This document shows, piece after piece, positions 51,237 to 59,094 of a stretch of DNA of 64,000 bases. Positions within the stretch are counted from its first letter, which is position 1. Each line of letters begins with the position of its first letter. The notes under the pieces are model-generated. The model was given only the letters and a program-made list of their open reading frames with translations, was not told the DNA's origin and ran no database searches. This DNA comes from UBA2897 sp036733925. Its GTDB lineage: Bacteria; Bacillota; Negativicutes; Selenomonadales; Selenomonadaceae. Both the position numbers and the translations under genes were made by a program. The DNA lies in assembly GCA_036733925.1 (NCBI GenBank), contig DAIMZO010000006.1, positions 24,748 through 88,747 of the forward strand, in the 5' to 3' direction.

Positions 51237-52070
51237 TTGGACGTTATCGCGCTCGTCGGTCCGAGCGGAACCGGCAAAAGTCACCGCGCCCTCGTGGTCG
51301 CGCACAAGCACCACGCGGACGCGATCATCGATGACGGCATCCTGATCAAGGGCGGGAAGATCCTCGCCGGCCATTCGGCCAAGAAAGAGAAGAACCGCAT
51401 CATGGCGGTGCGCCGCGCCATCTTCATCCTGCCCGGCCACGCCGAGGAGGTCGAGGCGGCCATCCAGCAATCGAAGCCGCACCGCATCCTCGTGCTCGGA
51501 ACCTCCGAGAACATGGTGCAGAAAATCACGAAGGCGCTGCATCTGCCGCCTATCCAGCAGATCATCCATATCGAGGATATCGCGACGAAGGCGGAGATGG
51601 CGAAGGCCCGCTACTACCGTCTGAAGCAGGGGAAACACATCATCCCGGTGCCGACCATCGAGCTCAAGCCGCATTTTTCCGGCTTCCTCGTCGACCCGAT
51701 TCAGTCGCTGTTCAAGCGGTCGCGGACGAAGCGCCGCCGGCTCGGGGAGAAATCCATCGTGCGGCCGGTATTCAGCTATTACGGCAAGCTCAGCATCGAG
51801 GACACCGCCATCCAGGCCATCGTGCGCGAGGTGCTCGAGCAGGAAAATGCGATCCGCAAAGTCAACCATATCCATGTCGAGCATATCTTTCAGGGCGATG
51901 AGGATATGGGACTGCGCATTCACGCGTCGGCGGCGCTCGGCTACGGCGCGCATATCCCGACCCTGATCCGCCGCGGCCAGCAGAATGTCCGCGACAAGGT
52001 CGAGTATATGACCGGCATGGTCGTGCATGAGGTCGATATCATGGTCAACACGCTTTTTGTGGAGGCGTAA
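51237..52070 (+). CDS. P-loop ATPase with Asp23/Gls24-like C-terminal domain
   Basis: 277 residues. N-terminal Walker A VGPSGTGKSHRAL at 7-19, then an FILPGHAEEVEAAI and ILVLGTSENMVQKI core. A basic linker (FKRSRTKRRRLGEK) follows. The C-terminal 100 residues resemble the Asp23/Gls24 fold (GLRIHASAALGYGAHIPTLIRR, then VEYMTGMVVHEVDIMVN). I do not know a described function for this combination. TTG start with AAGGGAGG 8 bases upstream. It ends 6 bp before the second ftsH and is probably co-translated with it. Confidence 0.75.
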   Translation: MDVIALVGPSGTGKSHRALVVAHKHHADAIIDDGILIKGGKILAGHSAKKEKNRIMAVRRAIFILPGHAEEVEAAIQQSKPHRILVLGTSENMVQKITKALHLPPIQQIIHIEDIATKAEMAKARYYRLKQGKHIIPVPTIELKPHFSGFLVDPIQSLFKRSRTKRRRLGEKSIVRPVFSYYGKLSIEDTAIQAIVREVLEQENAIRKVNHIHVEHIFQGDEDMGLRIHASAALGYGAHIPTLIRRGQQNVRDKVEYMTGMVVHEVDIMVNTLFVEA

Positions 52071-52076
52071 TTAGGT

Positions 52077-53969
52077 ATGCAAGAGATGAAACCACCAAAA
52101 AAACCGATGGCGTTCTACTATATCGTCGTGCTCGCCGTCATCCTTCTCTTCAATGAGATGGCGCGCCCGTATTTCGACCAGCAGCAGATCGAGCAGGTCG
52201 ATTACGGCACGTTCATGACGATGACCGACGATCAGAATATCCAGAAGGTCGAAATCCAGGACAACAAGATCCTGTTCACGGATAAAGACGGCAAGAAGTA
52301 CAAGACCGGCGTCATGGACGATCCGGAGCTCGCGAACCGGCTGCATCAGTCTGGCGCGCAGTTCTCGCAGGATATCAAGGAGGAGACCAGCCCGATTGTC
52401 AGCTTCTTCCTCGCCTGGATCCTGCCTCTGATCATCTTCTTTGCCATCGGGCAGTATTTCTCGAAGAAGCTCATGGAAAAGGGCGTCGGCGGCAACTCGA
52501 TGATGTTCGGCATGGGAGGCAATCAGGCGAAGATCTACGTGCCGTCGTCCGAGGGCATCCACTTCAAGGATGTCGCGGGCGAGGACGAGGCGAAGGAGAA
52601 CCTCGCGGAGATCGTCGACTACCTGCATAATCCGCAGAAATACACCGGCATCGGCGCGCAGATGCCGAAGGGCGTCCTGCTCGTCGGGCCTCCGGGCACA
52701 GGCAAGACCATGCTCGCGAAGGCCGTTGCCGGCGAGGCGGATGTGCCGTTCTTCTCGATTGCCGGTTCGGAATTCGTCGAGATGTTCGTCGGCATGGGCG
52801 CGTCGAAGGTGCGCGATCTGTTCAAACAGGCGAAGGAAAAGGCGCCGTGCATCGTGTTCATCGATGAGATCGATGCCATCGGCCAGAAGCGCAACGGCGC
52901 GTCGATGGGCAACGACGAGCGCGAGCAGACGCTGAACCAGCTGCTGACGGAGATGGACGGCTTCGAGGGCAATACCGGTGTCATCATCCTCGCTGCGACG
53001 AATCGGCCGGAGTCGCTCGACCCGGCGCTGCTGCGCCCGGGCCGCTTCGACCGCCGCGTGCCGGTTGAGCTGCCGGATCTCAAGGGTCGCGAGGAGATCC
53101 TCGCTGTCCACGCGAAGAAGGTCAAGCTTGCGGACGACGTCGATTTCCATACGGTCGCGCGCATGGCGGCCGGCGCATCGGGGGCGGAGCTCGCGAACAT
53201 CATCAATGAGGGCGCGTTGCGCGCCGTGCGTTCTGGCCGCAGCCTCGTCACCGAGGCGGACCTCGAGGAGAGCGTCGAGGTCGTCATCGCGGGCTACCAG
53301 AAGAAGAATGCGATCCTCTCCGACCAGGAGAAGCATACGGTCGCGTACCACGAGATCGGGCACGCACTCGTCGCGGCCTTGCAGTCCCATTCCGCACCGG
53401 TGCAGAAAATCACGATTATCCCGCGCACGAGCGGCGCGCTCGGCTACACGATGCAGGTCGAGCAGAAGGATAAATACATCTTGTCGAAAGAGGAACTCGA
53501 GAACAAGATTGCGACGTTCACGGGAGGCCGCGCGGCCGAGGAAGTCAAGTTCGGCCAGGTATCGACGGGCGCGGCAAACGACATCGAGCAGGCAACGAAG
53601 CTCGCGCGCGCGATGATTACGCGTTACGGCATGAGCGACGACTTCGATATGGTCGCGATGGAGACCATCACGAACAAATACCTCGGCGGCGACGCGAGCC
53701 TCGCTTGTTCGGCAGCGACGCAGGAACGCATCGACAAGCAGGTTGTCGAACTCGTGCGCAAGCAGCACGAGAAGGCCAAGCAGCTGCTTGAAGAAAACAA
53801 GGACACGCTCGACAAACTCGCCGCGTATCTCTATGAGAAGGAGACCATCACCGGCGCGGAATTCATGCATATCCTGAAAGGCGAGAATCCGGAGGAAACG
53901 GCAGAGATTGCAGATGCATCGGATACGGCAGATGCAGACGAGAAATCTCAGACCTTGAACTTAGAATAA
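52077..53969 (+). CDS. ftsH2: ATP-dependent zinc metalloprotease FtsH (copy 2)
   Basis: 630 residues, same layout as copy 1: TM at about 10-28, extracytoplasmic domain, TM at about 105-125, Walker A GPPGTGKT near 207, FIDEIDAIGQKRNG, and zinc site HEIGH near 425. The sequence is clearly divergent (Gly/Met-rich linker GVGGNSMMFGMGGN; short acidic tail), so it is an old duplication or a separate acquisition rather than a recent copy. It belongs to a different operon with the P-loop/Asp23-like protein. Confidence 0.95.
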   Translation: MQEMKPPKKPMAFYYIVVLAVILLFNEMARPYFDQQQIEQVDYGTFMTMTDDQNIQKVEIQDNKILFTDKDGKKYKTGVMDDPELANRLHQSGAQFSQDIKEETSPIVSFFLAWILPLIIFFAIGQYFSKKLMEKGVGGNSMMFGMGGNQAKIYVPSSEGIHFKDVAGEDEAKENLAEIVDYLHNPQKYTGIGAQMPKGVLLVGPPGTGKTMLAKAVAGEADVPFFSIAGSEFVEMFVGMGASKVRDLFKQAKEKAPCIVFIDEIDAIGQKRNGASMGNDEREQTLNQLLTEMDGFEGNTGVIILAATNRPESLDPALLRPGRFDRRVPVELPDLKGREEILAVHAKKVKLADDVDFHTVARMAAGASGAELANIINEGALRAVRSGRSLVTEADLEESVEVVIAGYQKKNAILSDQEKHTVAYHEIGHALVAALQSHSAPVQKITIIPRTSGALGYTMQVEQKDKYILSKEELENKIATFTGGRAAEEVKFGQVSTGAANDIEQATKLARAMITRYGMSDDFDMVAMETITNKYLGGDASLACSAATQERIDKQVVELVRKQHEKAKQLLEENKDTLDKLAAYLYEKETITGAEFMHILKGENPEETAEIADASDTADADEKSQTLNLE

Positions 53970-54101
53970 ATTGATAAGAATTTAAATTTAATCTGAAAGA
54001 TGTCGACACACATATACATTTATGTCATTTAAAACGGACTGCCGAGGCAAGATCATAAGTATTTCATGCGCAACTACGCCAGGATATTATTTCGTCACAG
54101 G

Positions 54102-54146
54102 AACCCCGACTTCTTTCCCGTACTTGAAGGAAGCTGGGGTTTTTTG
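54102..54146 (+). terminator. Terminator after ftsH copy 2
   Basis: An imperfect stem of about 13 bp with a bulge, ending in six Ts. It lies 130 bp after the ftsH2 stop; nothing else was recognised in between. Confidence 0.7.
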
Positions 54147-54163
54147 TATACTAGAACTATCTT

Positions 54164-54180
54164 TTTACAAAAAATTTACA
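54164..54180 (+). promoter_or_regulatory. Possible two-hexamer Pho-like site
   Basis: TTTACA occurs twice at exactly 11-bp spacing (54164 and 54175), as in the Pho boxes at 4656 and 9629. The third hexamer and the -10 in register are missing, and the region is AT-rich, so chance is possible. Confidence 0.3.
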
Positions 54181-54210
54181 AAAGTAAAGCGCCAGAAAGG
54201 CGGGATTAAG

Positions 54211-54435
54211 ATGATTTTTGAAGCAAAGCTGCGGGATGGCGTGATTTTCGGTGATCGCGAGAACGCAGAGTATGTGTATCTGCCAGCAAGCGAGGTCGGC
54301 TCTGCTCGTCCCCTATGCCTGTACGAATACGAGGGGAACCGTGAGGATGTCTCGATGGAGGAAGCTCTGCGTCTGATCCGAGTGCGGAGCTTGCGACCGA
54401 CGAAGCACCCTTTGCTCGGGAATAATGCATTTTAA
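54211..54435 (+). CDS. Small protein of unknown function (74 residues)
   Basis: Starts MIFEAKLRDGVIFGD and ends TKHPLLGNNAF; net acidic in the middle, no membrane helix, no Cys. An AAAGGCGGG site precedes the ATG. It sits between the ftsH2 terminator and the mgtC-like gene with gaps of about 30 bp to the latter. Coding is supported by the ribosome site and codon use like the neighbours, but no family is recognised. Confidence 0.55.
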   Translation: MIFEAKLRDGVIFGDRENAEYVYLPASEVGSARPLCLYEYEGNREDVSMEEALRLIRVRSLRPTKHPLLGNNAF

Positions 54436-54463
54436 GTTGGCAGAATAGGAACCAGAAAGGAAC

Positions 54464-55162
54464 GTGGATGGCTTGGCAGAAATTTCCATTGGTGAAATGA
54501 TATTGCGGCTTGTGCTCGCGTGCGTGCTCGGCGGCGCTATCGGTTACGAGCGGCAGGCACGGCGGAAATCTGCCGGCCTGCGGACGAATCTGCTCGTCTG
54601 TCTCGGTTCCTGTCTGATCATGATTTTGTCACAGGAACTCTATCTCGAAGTTGAGGGGCACACGAATGCGGATCCGGCCCGTCTCGCCGCTCAAGTTGTC
54701 TCTGGCATCGGCTTTCTCGGCGCCGGCGCCATCATGAAAGAGGGCGTCAACGTCACGGGGCTCACGACAGCGGCTTGCCTATGGGTTGTTGCGGGCGTCG
54801 GGCTTGCGGTCGGTGCGGGTGCCTACATCGGCGCGCTCTTGACCACGGCGCTGGTTGTCTTGACACTCGGCGCGCTCTCGAAGCTCGATGAATGGGTCGT
54901 GCACGAGAGCCATATCGAGCTGCATATCTATACGGTCGACCGTCCCGGTCAGCTCCTCGCCATCAGCACGGCGCTGGATGACTTCGGACTGAAGGTGCGC
55001 GATGTCAAGATCCACGAGGACGAGTCAGGGCGCCGTGATGACGATGGGAACAAGTACATCACGATGGAACTGGATATCTACAACAAGATGGTTGTCAAGA
55101 GCATCGTCATCGCGGACGCAATCCGGAAGATTGAAGGCGTGCGCCGCGTGGCGGTCAGCTGA
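54464..55162 (+). CDS. MgtC/SapB family membrane protein
   Basis: 232 residues. Four or five transmembrane helices in residues 10-145 carry the MgtC core (LGGAIGYERQARRKSAGLRTNLLVCLG cut by helices, then GIGFLGAGAIMKEG and GLTTAACLWVVAGVG). A soluble C-terminal ACT-like domain (about 150-230) follows. Known members inhibit or modulate F-type ATPase or magnesium and phosphate homeostasis. The GTG at 54464 is close to its AAAGGA site; a TTG at 54473 is an alternative start. Confidence 0.88.
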   Translation: MDGLAEISIGEMILRLVLACVLGGAIGYERQARRKSAGLRTNLLVCLGSCLIMILSQELYLEVEGHTNADPARLAAQVVSGIGFLGAGAIMKEGVNVTGLTTAACLWVVAGVGLAVGAGAYIGALLTTALVVLTLGALSKLDEWVVHESHIELHIYTVDRPGQLLAISTALDDFGLKVRDVKIHEDESGRRDDDGNKYITMELDIYNKMVVKSIVIADAIRKIEGVRRVAVS

Positions 55163-55184
55163 AACACTCGAAGAAAGAACCACG

Positions 55185-55901
55185 ATGGAAAAACAGAAAG
55201 TCTATGTGATACGCGGCATCCCAATTCTTGCGACGCGGAAGCGCGTGAAGCATCTGAGCCTGCGGATCCGGAAAGACGATGGGCAGGTGCTCGCATCGAT
55301 TCCCTTGCGCATGCCGGAAGATATGGTGCGCGACTTCTTTGAGAGCCGCGCAGGCTGGCTTCTTGCGCATCGGCAGGCAGTCAAGGAACAGGCAAACCAG
55401 CGAAAGGCCGTGACTCCGCAACAATTCGCGAGCAACGAGTTATTGATGCTGTGGGGGACAAGGCGGGAGCTTTTTGTCCATGTGCTTCCAGCAAAATCTG
55501 GGAGGAAAAGGACGTTTCGGATCCAGGATAACCGCATCGAAGCCGCAGTACCGGAATCGTGGACGGTCGAGGAGCGTCGGGCGTTTTTCACAGAGAATCT
55601 GGCCGAAGAGCTCAAACTTGAGATGAAACGGACGATTCCGGTCATCGAAGGATTGACCGGCCTGCACGCCGCGAAATGGACGATACGGCCCATGAAGACG
55701 CGTTGGGGGAGCTGTACGATGCCGACGCGGTCTATTCGTATCAATTACGAACTCGTGAAGTATCCGAAAGAGTGTCTGCATGGGGTCATCCTGCACGAGC
55801 TCCTGCATATCGTCGAGCGGTACCACAACGCACATTTCTATGCGCTCATGGCGAAGTATATGCCGGATTGGCGCGCGGCGCGGGAGAAGTTGAAGCGGTA
55901 G
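55185..55901 (+). CDS. YgjP-like (DUF45) zinc metalloprotein
   Basis: 238 residues. The zinc motif HELLHIVERYHNAHF lies near residue 200 (HExxH plus a downstream His), after the family signature MKTRWGSCTMPTRSIRINYELV. The N-terminal 100 residues bind the domain core (KHLSLRIRKDDG, ASIPLRMP). The family includes WLM-like peptidase folds; the E. coli YgjP activity is not settled as a peptidase. It follows mgtC by 22 bp and is last in the run before a large palindrome. Confidence 0.85.
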   Translation: MEKQKVYVIRGIPILATRKRVKHLSLRIRKDDGQVLASIPLRMPEDMVRDFFESRAGWLLAHRQAVKEQANQRKAVTPQQFASNELLMLWGTRRELFVHVLPAKSGRKRTFRIQDNRIEAAVPESWTVEERRAFFTENLAEELKLEMKRTIPVIEGLTGLHAAKWTIRPMKTRWGSCTMPTRSIRINYELVKYPKECLHGVILHELLHIVERYHNAHFYALMAKYMPDWRAAREKLKR

Positions 55902-55914
55902 GGAGTGTGGCTAT

Positions 55915-56117
55915 ACCTCCGGTATCTTCTGTGGCAGTCATTACGCTGTGACGTTTTGCTGAAGCGGATTTTTTGCCAAAAATAAACCGTGAAACCTTCT
56001 TAAACACGCTTCGCTTGAACGAAAGAAGTTTTCACGGGGGGTGTAGGCAAAAAATCCGCTTCTTCACGCAAAATCGTCAACGGTTCATTCCTTGCCACAG
56101 AAGGCACCTCCGAGTGT
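55915..56117. repeat. Long imperfect palindrome (about 200 bp) between convergent genes
   Basis: The 290-bp gap between the YgjP-like gene and the minus-strand membrane gene folds back on itself. Nested arms are: 15 bp with one mismatch (55987-56001 with 56023-56037), 14 bp perfect (55964-55977 with 56046-56059), then weaker matches out to about 55920 and 56115, including CTTCTGTGGCA with its complement at 56094-56104. An 11-base piece at 55932 also matches at 56135-56145. There is no open frame and no T-run. Confidence 0.8.
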
Positions 56118-56189
56118 GATGATGACGCTGTGTGGAATGACTGCCATAGGAGTCCCCGAAGGTAAAGCGCAAACCTTATATAACGCGTT

Positions 56190-56483
56190 TTATTTCTTGT
56201 GGCGGAACGTGCGGTATAGGAGATAGAGGTGCGCGAGGAAGAAGAATGCGAGACCGATGACGATGAGGCCGGCCATGACGGGGCGGGAGGTGTGCTGCCA
56301 GGCGTCGGGGGAGAAGGTCGCGGCGCCTGCGAAGTTGATGAGCACGAGGTAGAAGAACGCCTTTGCGATATGCATGAATTGGATCTTGCCGAGGCGCTTC
56401 AGCGAGACGGCGAACATGCTGTAGCCGAACGTCTGTCCGGCCACGTAGGCGAGCAGCTGGCTGACGGTCCAGAGAAAAGTCAT
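56190..56483 (-). CDS. Small membrane protein, three TM helices
   Basis: 97 residues with three hydrophobic segments (about 5-25, 40-58, 68-90) and a short basic C-terminus (RTFRHKK). No known family recognised. Its start overlaps the stop of the upstream nitrogenase-like gene by 4 bp, so it is translated with it and may anchor or supply electrons to that complex; this is inferred from position only. Confidence 0.7.
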   Translation of the reverse strand: MTFLWTVSQLLAYVAGQTFGYSMFAVSLKRLGKIQFMHIAKAFFYLVLINFAGAATFSPDAWQHTSRPVMAGLIVIGLAFFFLAHLYLLYRTFRHKK

Positions 56484-57700
56484 GATAATGCTCCTTTGAT
56501 CTGCGCGAGGAAAGAGGAAAATCCTTCCGCGTCAATCAGGTTGGGGATCTTCGGTTCGTAGAGCCTGCCGGAAAAGCCCTCGTGCGGCAATGGGATGAAG
56601 CGCGCCGTTTCCGGCAGAATCGGCGCGTACATCGGATCGCCGATGATATCCTCTGACTGTTCGAAGAGCGGCTGCAGGTCTTTCTCGTCGGTTGCACGGA
56701 CGGTATCCATCCGCAGGATGGGATTTTCCGTCTCCATCGGGATGACGCAGGTATAGTGACGGTTGGTTTCGCGCTCGAGCGCGTAGGCAAGCGACTGCAC
56801 GTAGACGCTTTCGCCAATCAGGATTCCGGCGTCCTCGAATGCGTCATAGGGCGAGTATTCAAGGTACATGGCGCGCGTGTGGCCCGTTCCCGCGGTTTCG
56901 CGGAGCAGTTCCGCGAGCTCTTGCTGGACCGGGGTAATCGGCGTGCCGATGACGTACGGGATGCCGCATTCTTCCTGCAGGATGCGTGCGGCGCCGAGGC
57001 CACCGTAGGACAGGACGAGATTCACGTCGGCGGATGGGGCGCTTTCGATGCTCTCGAGCGTCGTGTTCAGGCTCCAGCAGCTCTGCACGGCAAAGCCTTC
57101 GCGTGCGAGCCAATCGCGGATGGACGCGTCGCTGCCGTTGATGGAGTAGTCCTGCGGCGTGATGCCGAGCAGGTTGACGGATAATTCATGCGGCGCCGGT
57201 TTTTTCGCTGGCAGCGGCGTTTCGCGCGGCCAGTCGGGTGCCGTTCCCGTGACGTGGCACGCGAGCTTTTCCATCGCGAAATAGATGCCGCGCTCATAGT
57301 AATGCATGCTGTTCGTCGGCAAGGTGAAGGTGGGGACGCCCGCTTTCTTTGCAACAATCTTTGCGAGGGCCTTCATATCGGTCGAGATCAGAAAGGCAAT
57401 CTGCGACGGGATCAGGCAGACGAAGCGCGGCTGCTGCTGGCGCACGGTCTCGATGACGTCTTTCAGGAACCGCTCGTCGCAGCCGAGTACCGCGTCCTGC
57501 TCGTTGAGTGCGGAGACGTAGATCATCGAGTTCTGCGTGTACCAGCGCGGCTCGTCATGGGTCGTATAGGTCGAGTTGCAGCCGGACGGGTCGTGGATGA
57601 CGACCATGCCGCCGAGCTCAAAGAACGTGGAGCAGACGCCGAAGGTATCGGCGGAATAGGTGGAAATGATGCGTGCGGTCTGATTCAGCATAGGCAGCAT
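56480..57700 (-). CDS. Nitrogenase component-1-like protein, beta-type
   Basis: 406 residues of the NifD/NifK/BchN superfamily. Three Cys sit where NifK has its P-cluster ligands: FGVCSTF (about 23), PSGCNSTYTTHDEPRW (about 41) and FVCLIPSQIAFLISTDM (about 95). Core segments include GGMVVIHDPSG, IPYVIGTPI and a C-terminal helical region. The protein is short compared with NifK (about 520), and no FeMo-co-binding motif was recognised. The ATG at 57700 has GGAGG directly upstream and overlaps the previous gene by 16 bp. The substrate is not known. Confidence 0.82.
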   Translation of the reverse strand: MLPMLNQTARIISTYSADTFGVCSTFFELGGMVVIHDPSGCNSTYTTHDEPRWYTQNSMIYVSALNEQDAVLGCDERFLKDVIETVRQQQPRFVCLIPSQIAFLISTDMKALAKIVAKKAGVPTFTLPTNSMHYYERGIYFAMEKLACHVTGTAPDWPRETPLPAKKPAPHELSVNLLGITPQDYSINGSDASIRDWLAREGFAVQSCWSLNTTLESIESAPSADVNLVLSYGGLGAARILQEECGIPYVIGTPITPVQQELAELLRETAGTGHTRAMYLEYSPYDAFEDAGILIGESVYVQSLAYALERETNRHYTCVIPMETENPILRMDTVRATDEKDLQPLFEQSEDIIGDPMYAPILPETARFIPLPHEGFSGRLYEPKIPNLIDAEGFSSFLAQIKGALS

Positions 57701-59013
57701 GGGCCTCCTAATCCCTTCGTACGGATATTTTCTTCGATGGGCTTTTCGTGCAGGAATGCGCTCGCCATCTGCTCCGCGAGTTTTGCGATGCCGGTGAACC
57801 CGTAGAGCCCATTGCCCTCGACGAAGTTGACGAAATGCTTCGTCTGGTTGAAATAGGCCGCTTTCTGCCCGATGGCGAGGAGCGGCCCTTTTTCGGTGCC
57901 GCGGCGCATGAGGCGCATATCCGGATTCTTCGTCGCCCAAAGCTCGATATCCCCGGCGTTTTCCTGCAGCCAGCGGAAATCGTCCGCATCGTCCGGCATG
58001 CAGCTGTCCGCATAGATTTCCGCGACATGGAAACCGGACTCGACGAGCAGGCGCGCGAGGGAGAACGGGCGGAACACGGCAGCGTAGTCGATGGCGACGG
58101 GAGTATCCCCGATGACGGCTTTCGCCCGGGCAAGCGCCTGTTTTGCGCGGCCGATGGGATCGCTCCAGTCAGAGGCGGGGAGATGCATGGCCCGGCAGAC
58201 GGCGTTCAGGGAATCCTTTATCTCCGGGAAACGCCATGGCTGCCCGATATAGAGCGCGGATGCGCCGCGCCGTTTCGCGTCGTCCTCGGCCGCGGGGCCG
58301 CCGAACGGGTTGTACCAGAAGTCGAGAGAGCCTTCGCCCATTTCGAGGAATTCGTCGTAAGTCTGGCAGGTCGTCATATCGCGCAAGACCCATCCATTAT
58401 CCGAAAAAAGGTGAATGAGCTCGGAGTCCGGGTCGGTCGGGAGATTCGAGCCAAGGATATTCGCGGCCTTCGGGTTCAGCGGGCGAGGCCGGAGCTGCCG
58501 GTAGATCTCGCGGCGCTCGCGCTGCTCCGGCGTGATGCTGCGCGTCTGGCGGATTGGATCCATGAAGCATTCGAGGAAGTCGATCTGCGGCCAGCGTTCG
58601 CGCAGCACGCGGTAGACATAGCGGAAATTGACGCCGAGGAAGTGATGCACGCAGGCGGGGAACACGAAGACGGCGCGCGGGAGCTTCGATAGGCACGCGA
58701 GGATATCCGAGATTCCCTTGATGAGGAAGGCCTCGTTGTCTTTGTTGACGAGGTCTTCCTCATGGATCTCGATGGTCGAGAAGCAATCCATCGCGCCCAT
58801 TTCGGCGGCGGTCAATACGACGCCACGCACGCAACCCGACGCGCAGATATAGATCTGGTGCGATTCCGGGAGCTGCATGCCGGTGTGGACGATGTTCCAT
58901 GTGCCGCGTGCTGGCGGCGAGAATTCAAGCGTCGTGGGAAAGAGCGCCGGGTACTGTGCGTCTTTCAGCAATTTGCAGGCCGCTGAGGGGCGGCCGTTGA
59001 TTTTCTGAAGCAA
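57685..59013 (-). CDS. Nitrogenase component-1-like protein, alpha-type
   Basis: 442 residues of the same superfamily as its downstream neighbour. Candidate cluster cysteines are AACK (13), ICASGCVRG (61) and FPACVHHFLG (about 119). The C-terminal half has the typical LAIGQKAAYFNQTKHFVNF and YGFTGIAKLAEQM. The C-terminus is Cys-rich (GGPCCLC), which is unusual. TTG start with AGAAGG upstream, 81 bp after hypE. The overlap with the next gene implies an alpha-beta complex. No NifH, NifB or NifEN gene lies within the window. Confidence 0.82.
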   Translation of the reverse strand: MLQKINGRPSAACKLLKDAQYPALFPTTLEFSPPARGTWNIVHTGMQLPESHQIYICASGCVRGVVLTAAEMGAMDCFSTIEIHEEDLVNKDNEAFLIKGISDILACLSKLPRAVFVFPACVHHFLGVNFRYVYRVLRERWPQIDFLECFMDPIRQTRSITPEQRERREIYRQLRPRPLNPKAANILGSNLPTDPDSELIHLFSDNGWVLRDMTTCQTYDEFLEMGEGSLDFWYNPFGGPAAEDDAKRRGASALYIGQPWRFPEIKDSLNAVCRAMHLPASDWSDPIGRAKQALARAKAVIGDTPVAIDYAAVFRPFSLARLLVESGFHVAEIYADSCMPDDADDFRWLQENAGDIELWATKNPDMRLMRRGTEKGPLLAIGQKAAYFNQTKHFVNFVEGNGLYGFTGIAKLAEQMASAFLHEKPIEENIRTKGLGGPCCLC

Positions 59014-59094
59014 AAAGCAACCTTCTTTCTGCTGGCTGATCGTGTCTGCCCATTCGGGGAGCGCTGGGACTATGTGATGCGCTTTGTCCTGCTG

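Noticed and set aside
52071..53870. A 599-codon minus-strand frame
   Set aside because: Mirror of ftsH copy 2; no start signal or domain.
56480..59013. Calling the pair a true nitrogenase (nifDK)
   Set aside because: Both proteins are too short, no NifH, NifB or NifEN gene is near, and cofactor-binding motifs were not recognised.
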